A program made the translations under genes and the position numbers. The notes below the pieces were generated by a model. It was given only the letters and a program-made list of their open reading frames with translations, did not search any database and had not been told where the DNA came from. From an uncultured Prevotella sp. (GTDB taxonomy: Bacteria > Bacteroidota > Bacteroidia > Bacteroidales > Bacteroidaceae): a stretch of DNA of 10,499 nucleotides. Positions 1 through 7,052 of this stretch are shown one piece after another; position 1 is the stretch's first letter; each line of letters starts with the position of its first letter. Location: NCBI GenBank assembly GCA_900556795.1, contig USQD01000051.1:1-10499 (forward strand). Reading direction: 5' to 3'.

Positions 1-71
1 TTTTTCAAGCAGAAGACGGCATACGAGATTCCGAAACGTGACTGGAGTTCAGACGTGTGCTCTTCCGATCT
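1..71. other. Residual Illumina P7/TruSeq index adapter (assembly artefact)
   Basis: Positions 6-29 match the 24-nt Illumina P7 flow-cell sequence. Positions 30-37 (TCCGAAAC) sit where the i7 index belongs, and 38-71 match the 34-nt TruSeq read-2 primer site ending in CTTCCGATCT. The reverse complement of the index is GTTTCGGA, which from memory is the TruSeq index 21 barcode. The three parts are contiguous and in the correct order, so chance is not a reasonable explanation. The five T bases at 1-5 are probably also artefactual. Genuine genomic sequence starts at about 72. This stretch should be trimmed and not annotated. Confidence 0.98.
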
Positions 72-83
72 CAAACACAAAAC

Positions 84-136
84 AAAAAAGACCTGTATGG
101 TCAGAAGCCTCAACAGGCACTGAAACCATACAGGTC
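84..136 (-). terminator. Rho-independent terminator of the nan operon
   Basis: A perfect 12-bp stem is formed by 90-101 (GACCTGTATGGT) and 125-136 (ACCATACAGGTC). The 23-nt interior folds further: 102-104 pairs with 120-122 next to a 2-nt bulge, and 107-110 (GCCT) pairs with 115-118 (AGGC) around a 4-nt loop. On the minus strand the stem is followed at once by six T (89-84) and then a T-rich run that continues to about 73. The structure begins 10 nt after the nanM stop codon, the normal place for an intrinsic terminator ending the operon. The T-rich tail runs almost into the adapter, so nothing beyond it can be seen. Confidence 0.93.
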
Positions 137-145
137 GGATCATTA

Positions 146-1279
146 TTAACGTAAATCTACCTTCACAATACCAGGTGAACGAAGTCCAGGCTTCAATTCA
201 CCACCTATATAATATAAGGTATGTCCTCGCAAAGCAACTTGGGCACCCGCTCGAGCCAAAAGAGCGTTTTCTGGGAATGGGATTTCCCATTGTTCTGTCT
301 TCAAGTTATAAATCAAGAGACTATTATTGAACTTATACCATGAAATATCCTTTTTCAGATAATCCGTCTTGGCTACCATCGAATAGGTACCGCTGATAGC
401 ATCCCAGAAGATTTCTCTGTTCACACCACCGGCACAGACAATCTGAGCATTTCCTTTGGCTGAAACCTCCAGTATGGCTGTGGCTCCAGTAAGCGTGAGT
501 TCCTTACCCTGCAAGTTGACAGGTGCAGGAAGCGAAGTCCAGCTCTTACTCATCAGCTGATAGCGCAATCCGGATGTAGCCACGATACTGGATTTGCCAT
601 TCTCATAGAATCCACCCCAAACAAAGAGTTCGCCGTTGTAGGCTGCACATACCGGCTGAACTCGAGGTTCTCCAATCAACTCTGTTTCCGGGGTCCACTT
701 TTCATCCTTTCCGATTTCCATTGTCAGGACGGAAGCAGATGGTCGCCCGTCCTGATTACCACCTACCACGAAGAGACGAGCATCCAAAAGGCATACTCCC
801 ATATTATCCACCGTACAAGGCAGGTCTGGCAAAGACTTCAATATAGGTTTGCCGTTTTGCTGGTCCAGATGGATACTCAAAACGGTTCGCAAACTATGCT
901 CCGTATTACATCCACCAACCAGAATCAAGCTATCACCAGAGGCAACCACACCACCATAGGCAGCAGGCTCAGGCAGATTGCCTATCATCTCCCACTGCAA
1001 AGTTTCCTCATTACCAGTAACCTTCGCAGCATAGATGCTGGAATAATACTTTTTCTTTCCTGGCTCCGGGAAATTACATCCACCAGCCACTACCAGGTAG
1101 TCGCCGATGAAACCTGCATAACAAGCAGAAACACCGAGTTCATATCCAACCTCCCCAGAAGGGAAGCCAGACATTGAACTGATATTTGTAAATTGTGTCT
1201 TTAAATTTGATTTCATTGTACTACAACTATTTATTATAATAATGATAGATAATGCTAAAAGCGAATTAATACATTTCAT
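146..1279 (-). CDS. nanM: Cyclically permuted N-acetylneuraminate mutarotase/epimerase, NanM-like lipoprotein
   Basis: A 377-aa kelch beta-propeller protein. After an N-terminal hydrophobic stretch with five consecutive Ile comes a plausible lipobox, I16-N-S-C19, so the mature protein should be lipid-anchored at Cys19. Six kelch-type GG doublets occur at about residues 66, 122, 173, 222, 284 and 359, which fits a six-bladed propeller. E. coli NanM is a soluble periplasmic kelch protein that speeds the alpha-to-beta conversion of Neu5Ac. The Bacteroidetes 'cyclically permuted mutarotase' family has the same fold with the blade order rotated, and the first residues after the signal (GYELGVSACYAG) fit that form. 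It is the last gene of the unit, 34 nt after nanS and just before the terminator. The first 80 nt of the gene are much more AT-rich than the rest. The start at 1279 is chosen because it gives a complete lipoprotein signal. Family assignment is strong; the substrate is inferred from family and context. Confidence 0.88.
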   Translation of the reverse strand: MKCINSLLALSIIIIINSCSTMKSNLKTQFTNISSMSGFPSGEVGYELGVSACYAGFIGDYLVVAGGCNFPEPGKKKYYSSIYAAKVTGNEETLQWEMIGNLPEPAAYGGVVASGDSLILVGGCNTEHSLRTVLSIHLDQQNGKPILKSLPDLPCTVDNMGVCLLDARLFVVGGNQDGRPSASVLTMEIGKDEKWTPETELIGEPRVQPVCAAYNGELFVWGGFYENGKSSIVATSGLRYQLMSKSWTSLPAPVNLQGKELTLTGATAILEVSAKGNAQIVCAGGVNREIFWDAISGTYSMVAKTDYLKKDISWYKFNNSLLIYNLKTEQWEIPFPENALLARAGAQVALRGHTLYYIGGELKPGLRSPGIVKVDLR

Positions 1280-1313
1280 ATTTTGATGCTATTAACAGTG
1301 ATTATTGAGTCGG

Positions 1314-3428
1314 CTATCTGACCTCTCCTCTGAATGTAGAAGCCGGTAATCCTTCCTTATTGACCAGATTGGCACGGGTGAAAGGTTGCCATGCATATCT
1401 TACATATCTTGGAGCCTTGACCTCCGGAGAACTCACTCTTACCTTGCTGCCTTCTATCTTTACCTGGGCAGGATAGAACAAACCATCCTCCTCAGCAATC
1501 TCGAAGCAGGAAGGAGACTTACCGTCCGATGTACGGAGTCCATCGCCATAAGTAAAGGACACTACCAGATGATTCCCCTCTTTTACCACATTATTATATA
1601 TAGGCCCCGAAGGAGTAACTGCATGTCCGTAAGTCTGGTTCAATGCCCAGCGCCCCAGACGTTCGCCAACAGGCTGCTTATGGGTTGGATGCACATCAAG
1701 AGAATCACCCAGATCAGAAGAAACAGCCATTCCGGTATTTGGGATAGACTTCATCAATCTGAGCTGACTGTCTCGGAACCAGGTCCATGATGGACGGTTC
1801 AGACTCGACAACTGCACAAAATAGAATGGCATCTCAGGGTTCTTCCAGTTGCTACGCCAACTATCTACCAAGAGTCGGAAGAGCTGCCCGTGGACATCCA
1901 TATTATGCGCATTCGATTCGCCCTGATACCAGATGACACCCTTGATAGGATACTGCTGCAGAGGCAGGATGCCGCTCTCGTAGAGATAGCATGGCTCATA
2001 AGGGTGACGGCCCAGACGGGTGGCATCGTTGGTGAGGTTTCTGGCTGCTCTGCCACGCACCCAATCCTGGATAAAGTCGTTCTGCAGCCAGTTGCGCAGA
2101 ATTGCCGGAAACTGGGTCTCCAGAGTGTTTCTATCTACCCAAGCCTCAGTAGGAGCACCTCCGATGGCATTGCAAATCAATCCCACAGGCACCTTCAGAC
2201 TGTCGCGCAGCATCTTGCCGTAGTAATAGGCCACGGCAGAGAACTGGGCTACAGTTTTTGGGGTAGCACCCTTCCAGGTGGTATTCCTGTAATACTGCAG
2301 ATGGTTCAGCGAATCCAGGCAGGATGCCGGCCATGCCACATCGTAAGTTTCCCATCTTCCCTTCATGTCGAAGAGTCGCAGGTCGGGGTCATTAGCCTGG
2401 GCGATATCACGCTTGCCAGTGGCAGCCTGGTTGAGTCGGAACGCCATGTTCGACTGACCTGAGCACAGCCACACCTCGCCTACAGCCACATGACGGAACT
2501 CCTTTTTCAGCTTGCCCGCCTGGATGGTGAGCGTATAATCCGTACCTACCGCCAATGGCTGCAAGGTGACATTCCATTCGCCACGATTATTGGCTATGGC
2601 AGAAACCTTCTGACCGGCAATGCTCACCACTACCTGTTCACCGGTATTGGCTGTTCCATGAATATCAAGCGGTATGTTGCGCTGCAACACCATATAATCT
2701 GTATAGAGATCAGACAGTTTCAAGCCGCCATAGTTTCCGGTGATTCCACCATAAACGGTCTTAGCCAGGATACCTGCACCTTCTGCATTCGGATGAATGG
2801 CATCCGGCAACAGGTTAGGATATGGATAGAGAGGCGCATGGAAATCGATGAGTTCTGCCCCACTCACCCGAGCCACCACCTTGATGGCTTCCTGTATTTC
2901 ATCGTGCCATTGCTTGGTGCCCGAAATGAAGCGGGGATGCCGATGGGCTATCGGCGTCATGCAAGCCAGTATAAAGCGTACCTTGGGATTGGCAGAACGC
3001 AGAGAGTCCATCAGGGAAAGATAATCTTTCACGAACTCATCACGATAGTTGGGCCAGTTTCTTGGGTCCGTATCGTTGATTCCCAAGTGGATGACAGCAA
3101 TATCGCCCTTGAATGCCATTGCCTGTCTGTACTCTTCCTGCTGCATGTACGGACGGTGTCCATGCCTCAACAGGGTAGCACCCGGCTTACCGAAGTTGCC
3201 TACCAGGTACTTGTCGCCCAACATCTTCTGAAGTTGTACAGGATAAGAGAAATGTTCTCTATCCTGAATACCCGTACCATAGGTAATGCTGTTACCAACA
3301 CAAGCCACCTTTACTACTGGGGCTTTCTTCTTTGGGGCTGCATTTACTGTCTGGAGCCCCATCGAGAGTGCCGACAGCAAAACTGCTGCCAACACTCTAC
3401 TAGGAAACTTTAACTTACCATACAACAT
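1314..3428 (-). CDS. nanS: Sialate O-acetylesterase with two SGNH esterase domains
   Basis: A 704-aa exported esterase expected to remove O-acetyl groups from sialic acids so that sialidase and lyase can act. A type I signal peptide covers about residues 1-30 (cleavage near VNA-AP). The first SGNH/GDSL domain spans about 38-228: block I G45-N-S47-I-T, block III G116-I-N118-D, block V D209-A-I-H212. A beta-sandwich linker at about 235-315 (the 'MVLQR' segment) leads into a second SGNH domain of the sialate O-acetylesterase (SASA) type: C322-SGQS326-N-M, W500-YQGES-N506 and D578-V-H580-P. Both domains keep Ser, Asp and His. T. forsythia NanS is likewise reported to carry two esterase domains. 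The first motif is GNS rather than GDS. There is no lipobox, so a periplasmic location is likely. The gene starts 26 nt after hexA ends and stops 34 nt before nanM. Which of the two domains does the sialate deacetylation cannot be told from sequence. Confidence 0.9.
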   Translation of the reverse strand: MLYGKLKFPSRVLAAVLLSALSMGLQTVNAAPKKKAPVVKVACVGNSITYGTGIQDREHFSYPVQLQKMLGDKYLVGNFGKPGATLLRHGHRPYMQQEEYRQAMAFKGDIAVIHLGINDTDPRNWPNYRDEFVKDYLSLMDSLRSANPKVRFILACMTPIAHRHPRFISGTKQWHDEIQEAIKVVARVSGAELIDFHAPLYPYPNLLPDAIHPNAEGAGILAKTVYGGITGNYGGLKLSDLYTDYMVLQRNIPLDIHGTANTGEQVVVSIAGQKVSAIANNRGEWNVTLQPLAVGTDYTLTIQAGKLKKEFRHVAVGEVWLCSGQSNMAFRLNQAATGKRDIAQANDPDLRLFDMKGRWETYDVAWPASCLDSLNHLQYYRNTTWKGATPKTVAQFSAVAYYYGKMLRDSLKVPVGLICNAIGGAPTEAWVDRNTLETQFPAILRNWLQNDFIQDWVRGRAARNLTNDATRLGRHPYEPCYLYESGILPLQQYPIKGVIWYQGESNAHNMDVHGQLFRLLVDSWRSNWKNPEMPFYFVQLSSLNRPSWTWFRDSQLRLMKSIPNTGMAVSSDLGDSLDVHPTHKQPVGERLGRWALNQTYGHAVTPSGPIYNNVVKEGNHLVVSFTYGDGLRTSDGKSPSCFEIAEEDGLFYPAQVKIEGSKVRVSSPEVKAPRYVRYAWQPFTRANLVNKEGLPASTFRGEVR

Positions 3429-3454
3429 ATATATAAACCTATCTTATAATACTT

Positions 3455-5320
3455 TTATTCATCAACCAGCGCTGCCGTGAACATCCACTTTACGAGTCGG
3501 GTCTCCTTGGAAGAGAACTTGCCGACAGGAAGTTTCAGCATCAGCTTGTTCCACCCCTTCTTGAGGGTAATATCTATCGCCGGACGAGACATATAGTTCT
3601 CATTCTTCAGCGTAATCTCGTTAGAGCGTTCGGTGTTCGTGTTCTCCCATACGGGAGGCATGATTTCCTGACCATTGAGCCAGGCACGACTGCACTTGTA
3701 ATCCCAGGTGCCCTGATGAGGAGCCAGGTCGCTTTCCGAACGGCTGTAGTTCTGGAACTCCAGCATCAACTGGGTCTTTCTTTCCTTTGGAGAGTAGATC
3801 CATCGGGTAGCATACGCCGTATGATTCTCCTGTGGATTGGCGTAGAATCCAGGAACCAGCGTGCCCCATACATGGCGCAGATAGAAACCGTTGCCGATGA
3901 TCTTGCGGGTCTTGTAAGTCTTGCCCTCATACTGATAAACGGAATCTTCTTTCTCCTCTGGAGGGAATACCTTGTTCAAATCGCCTCCGTTAGGGAAGGC
4001 ATCGGTAATCTGCCACTCGCTCTGGGTCTGACATACGTATGGGAACGGAACTTCCTTCAGCCAGGTTTTCTTCTGCCACAGCAGGCGGTCTTCGAATTCC
4101 TTGAATGCAGCCAACTGCTCAGGCTCATCTTCCCACAGCAGGGTGCCCTTACCATCAAAATAACAGTTGCCGCCTCCACGCCAGGCACGTTCTGCCAGGG
4201 TGAGCATATAAGGATAGAAGTTGTTTTCTGCCAACAACTGAGGTGTATTGTCAATGTATCGGTCGTTCCAGAAGGCCACGATGCAGCCAGCCAGGTCGTC
4301 GCTGCCCTCAGGCTGGTTGTAGATGCGGCTGTTGAACATCGCCACCAGGTCGGCGTAGGTATCGAAATGGTTGGCATAGTGGTAGCGGCAGTCGATGGCA
4401 GGGATGCCCTTCTGTGCCTTTCCACGATAACTCCAGAGCTGCATCATGTCGATTTCCCCCGGTTTGTAGTTCCAGCCAGGGTTATAGGAGATGACCTTCT
4501 TGCCCTTGTCGCGGATGTATTTCACCATCATCGGAACAAACTCCGGATTGGTGAACTGAACCTCGTCGGTTCCTATATGGAGATAAGGTACATCGAACGT
4601 AGCGCATACCTCATCGATGATGTCTTTCAGAATCTGCGTGCCCTGCTCGCTCTGCATATCTGTCTTGAAGGTACGCACGAAAGCGGCACTGTGTCCCGGC
4701 ATATCAATCTCAGGAATCAGGAGCACCTGATGCTGCTTGCAGAATTCCACGAGTTGTCGGGCCTCTTCTAATGTATAATACTTTCCTTTCTCGCGCTCCA
4801 TATTCTCAGGAGCATTGAGTTCAGGATAGCGCTTGCTTTCCAGGCGCCATGCCTGATTTTCTGTAAGATGCCAGTGAAAAACATTGATCTTGTATCTGCT
4901 CAGCAGACTGATTTCGCGTTTCAGTTCCTCTACAGGAATATAGCTTCTGCCCACATCGTGCATAAAGCCACGGATACGGAAGGCAGGCCAGTCGGTGATT
5001 TCACACTGTGGCAAATATATCTTTTTATTCTTAGTGGTTTTCAGCTGTTCCAGCGTCTGTCGTCCCCAATACATACCCTTTGGGGTGGTAGCCTCCAGAA
5101 GGATGCCTTTCTTGGTAATCAATAGATGGTAAGCCTCTTCCTGGAATTTAGCTCCTTCAATCTGGCTCACATATTTTTCCTCCACTGTCAACTCGCCGCT
5201 GAATTTCTTGCCGTTGAACTGATACTTCTGAGGCAGAGGCAACAAGGAAGATGGATGATTGGCACAGATGCCAGCCATGCAACAAAATATAGAAAACACA
5301 AAAAGTAAGAGTCGATTCAT
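3455..5320 (-). CDS. hexA: GH20 beta-N-acetylhexosaminidase, exported
   Basis: A 621-aa family 20 glycoside hydrolase that should remove terminal beta-linked GlcNAc or GalNAc from host glycans by substrate-assisted catalysis. It has a type I signal peptide (about 1-20, cleavage near GICA-N). A GH20b-type N-terminal domain spans about 22-110, ending in the motif GMYWGRQTLEQL. The TIM barrel spans about 113-385, with RGFMHDVGR (117-125), WHLTENQAWR (150-159), IPEIDMPGHS (202-211) and the catalytic pair D252-E253 in HIGTDEV. Pocket tryptophans are plausible at W296, W351 and W380. The usual motif is HxGGDE; here the second Gly is Thr. A C-terminal beta-rich region (about 430-621) has no obvious catalytic motif and may bind carbohydrate. 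No lipobox and no type IX secretion tail were seen. The gene follows nanU after 156 nt and precedes nanS by 26 nt. The symbol follows T. forsythia hexA, found in the same kind of locus. The enzyme class is secure; linkage specificity is not. Confidence 0.92.
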   Translation of the reverse strand: MNRLLLFVFSIFCCMAGICANHPSSLLPLPQKYQFNGKKFSGELTVEEKYVSQIEGAKFQEEAYHLLITKKGILLEATTPKGMYWGRQTLEQLKTTKNKKIYLPQCEITDWPAFRIRGFMHDVGRSYIPVEELKREISLLSRYKINVFHWHLTENQAWRLESKRYPELNAPENMEREKGKYYTLEEARQLVEFCKQHQVLLIPEIDMPGHSAAFVRTFKTDMQSEQGTQILKDIIDEVCATFDVPYLHIGTDEVQFTNPEFVPMMVKYIRDKGKKVISYNPGWNYKPGEIDMMQLWSYRGKAQKGIPAIDCRYHYANHFDTYADLVAMFNSRIYNQPEGSDDLAGCIVAFWNDRYIDNTPQLLAENNFYPYMLTLAERAWRGGGNCYFDGKGTLLWEDEPEQLAAFKEFEDRLLWQKKTWLKEVPFPYVCQTQSEWQITDAFPNGGDLNKVFPPEEKEDSVYQYEGKTYKTRKIIGNGFYLRHVWGTLVPGFYANPQENHTAYATRWIYSPKERKTQLMLEFQNYSRSESDLAPHQGTWDYKCSRAWLNGQEIMPPVWENTNTERSNEITLKNENYMSRPAIDITLKKGWNKLMLKLPVGKFSSKETRLVKWMFTAALVDE

Positions 5321-5352
5321 AATTAGGTTGAATTAAAAGGATGAAATCATAT

Positions 5353-5383
5353 CAATGATAGAAAGAAGAGCAGCATACCGAAA
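5353..5383 (-). promoter_or_regulatory. Possible Bacteroidetes-type promoter for hexA-nanS-nanM
   Basis: On the minus strand TATCATTG (5360-5353) matches five of the six fixed bases of the Bacteroidetes -7 element TAnnTTTG. Exactly 19 nt upstream lies TTTC (5383-5380), a three-of-four match to the -33 element TTTG. Transcription would start near 5347, giving a leader of under 30 nt before the hexA ATG at 5320. It lies downstream of the 5394-5419 hairpin, so it could supply transcript to the three enzyme genes when readthrough from nanU is low. Both elements are imperfect and short matches of this kind arise by chance, so this is a suggestion only. Confidence 0.3.
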
Positions 5384-5388
5384 AAGGG

Positions 5389-5425
5389 ATAAAGTAGAGG
5401 GGATTTGACTCCCCTCTACCTTTTT
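5389..5425 (-). terminator. Intergenic hairpin, partial terminator or processing site after nanU
   Basis: A perfect 9-bp stem, GTAGAGGGG (5394-5402) with CCCCTCTAC (5411-5419), encloses an 8-nt loop (5403-5410). On the minus strand flanking A and T residues extend the pairing by a few pairs (one G-U, then A-T pairs), and the stem is followed by TTTATCCCTTTTT, a broken U-tract. On the plus strand it is followed by CTTTTTATATA, a better U-tract, so the element may also stop antisense transcription. It lies 58 nt after the nanU stop. In known SusCD operons a hairpin in this position often lowers expression of downstream genes relative to the transporter pair; that role is inferred here. Confidence 0.65.
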
Positions 5426-5476
5426 ATATATAATCAAACAAGATGATGTGCCTTGAAGGCATTACCATTTTCAGTC

Positions 5477-7039
5477 TTATCTTTCATAACCAGGAGTCTG
5501 GTGCAACTGGCTGTTCAAGCCAAGAGTATTCTCGTCGATAGGCCACAACAATTTACTTGCCTGAGCAGAGGTATATTTGGTAACATACTCTGTACCCATC
5601 AGACGGAGGTCGTGCCAACGCTTACCCTCGAAGAGGAACTCGCGGCATCTTTCCTTCAATACAGCCTCGATGACATCAGCATCGCTGCCTACGAAAGAGT
5701 TGTTGGCATAGAATGAAGCGTCAGTATCGTTAGGATAAGCCACTTCAGCCTCGTGAGCGTTGAAGTATTCCTCACCGTAAGCACGCTTTCTTACCTCGTT
5801 GATCTCAGCAGCAGGATCCTCGCCCAGCAAAGCCTTAGCCTCAGCCAAGCCCAAGAGACAGTCAGCATAGCGATAGATTGGATAATCATCGAGCCACTGA
5901 CGCAGGTTGTAACCCTGTGGCAGGGTGCCCTGGAACTTATACTGGATGTTGCCTACATAGTTGAGAGACCCATCCTCGTTCTTTTCATAGATATCCTTCA
6001 AGCTACCAGCCTTACGGGTATCGCCATCACGATAAAGCTCCTTCCACATATCCTTGTTGAGAGATATACGCATTACACCGTCCATATTACTCATGGCAGA
6101 CTCAGCCAGAGAAGTACCATCAGCCTCATAGTAGGTCTTGAAGAACATAGAACCCATCACCATAGTCAAGCGGAAGGTATCATTCCACATAGTCTTCTCA
6201 TCCTTGCCGTAATAAACAGCGTAGATAATCTCCTTGTTCTTCTTGTTGTTAAAGGCAAATACCTTGGTAAAGTCGTTCTGCAAAGCAACGTCAGCCTTCT
6301 TCACGTCCTCATAAGCAGCCTTGGCAATCTGATAATCAGCGTTACCGCCGCCCATCTGCTTACCGCTCCAGAGATAAGCCTCACCCTTGAGCATCTTGGT
6401 AGCAGCCAGAGACCAGTAGTTTCTGCCGTTGGCAAACTTATAATTGTCGCCATAAGCCTTCTCAGAAGCCTCGATGTCCTTCTTGATCTGAGCCATTACC
6501 TCTGCTGCAGGAGAAGCAGCCTTACCCATGTTACCGATGCTGATGTCGCTACCCTTGGTATAGTCGGTTACAACGATAACGTCGCCATAGGTTCTCAACA
6601 GCTGGAAGTACATGAAGGCACGCATACCGTATGCTGAACCCAGATAGTTACTCTTGGCAGCCTCCTTGATAATATTGGTATTCTCGGCCTTGGCAATCAT
6701 CAGGTTGAGCTGGTTGATAAATCCGTAGCAGCCGCCATAGTTGCTGATGGCTGGACTTGCCTGGCTCAAGAGGTTGTTCCACATGAACTCATATCCACTA
6801 CTTGCCTCACCAGAGAAAGAACTGCCACCATAGAGATTGGTACGCATCTCACCCCACTCGAAAAGAGTGAAGGCACGGTCGCGGAACATCGCCTGGAGAC
6901 CGGTGTTGGCTGAACTGAACTGGCCTTCTTCCTTCCAGTAGCCAGCATCAGTAATCTCACTTTGTGGTTCTACATCAAGACAGCTAGTCATTGAGAAGAC
7001 CATGCAGCCTGCTGCAAAATATTTCAAAAACTTTTTCAT
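5477..7039 (-). CDS. nanU: SusD/RagB-like surface lipoprotein, probable sialic acid binding NanU
   Basis: A 520-aa SusD-family outer-membrane lipoprotein that should form the glycan-capturing lid over the SusC-like channel. The signal peptide ends in a lipobox, S16-M-T-S-C20. Acidic residues follow closely (C-L-D22-V-E24), as expected for Bacteroidetes lipoproteins exported to the cell surface. The N-terminal half contains the helical TPR-like framework (for example the segment around residues 131-152, rich in YLGSAYGMRAFMYFQLLRTYGD). The C-terminal half carries the classic SusD block ER-C-REFLFEGKRWHDLR at about 463-479 and ends with LWPI (498-501) and QTPGY (514-518). The length is normal and the protein appears intact. 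The start lies 13 nt after the nanO stop, the usual tight susC-susD coupling. The sialic acid role comes from context with nanS and nanM, since SusD sequence alone does not give the ligand. Confidence 0.9.
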   Translation of the reverse strand: MKKFLKYFAAGCMVFSMTSCLDVEPQSEITDAGYWKEEGQFSSANTGLQAMFRDRAFTLFEWGEMRTNLYGGSSFSGEASSGYEFMWNNLLSQASPAISNYGGCYGFINQLNLMIAKAENTNIIKEAAKSNYLGSAYGMRAFMYFQLLRTYGDVIVVTDYTKGSDISIGNMGKAASPAAEVMAQIKKDIEASEKAYGDNYKFANGRNYWSLAATKMLKGEAYLWSGKQMGGGNADYQIAKAAYEDVKKADVALQNDFTKVFAFNNKKNKEIIYAVYYGKDEKTMWNDTFRLTMVMGSMFFKTYYEADGTSLAESAMSNMDGVMRISLNKDMWKELYRDGDTRKAGSLKDIYEKNEDGSLNYVGNIQYKFQGTLPQGYNLRQWLDDYPIYRYADCLLGLAEAKALLGEDPAAEINEVRKRAYGEEYFNAHEAEVAYPNDTDASFYANNSFVGSDADVIEAVLKERCREFLFEGKRWHDLRLMGTEYVTKYTSAQASKLLWPIDENTLGLNSQLHQTPGYER

Positions 7040-7052
7040 TTTTCGTCGAATT

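Noticed and set aside
2490..3413. Open frame on the plus strand (307 codons) opposite nanS
   Set aside because: Antisense to the well-supported esterase; no recognisable domain and an implausible composition with many Cys, His and Arg.
3716..4771. Long open frame on the plus strand (351 codons) opposite hexA
   Set aside because: It is fully antisense to a GH20 gene with intact catalytic motifs, resembles no recognisable family, and is rich in Val, Leu and Ile runs typical of a shadow frame.
5449..5461. Small palindrome TGCCTTGAAGGCA after nanU
   Set aside because: With a realistic loop only 4 bp can pair, and there is no U-tract; too weak to call a terminator or operator.
5753..6637. Open frame on the plus strand (294 codons) opposite nanU
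   Set aside because: Antisense shadow of the SusD gene; the hydrophobic character comes from the complementary codons, not from membrane helices with normal topology.
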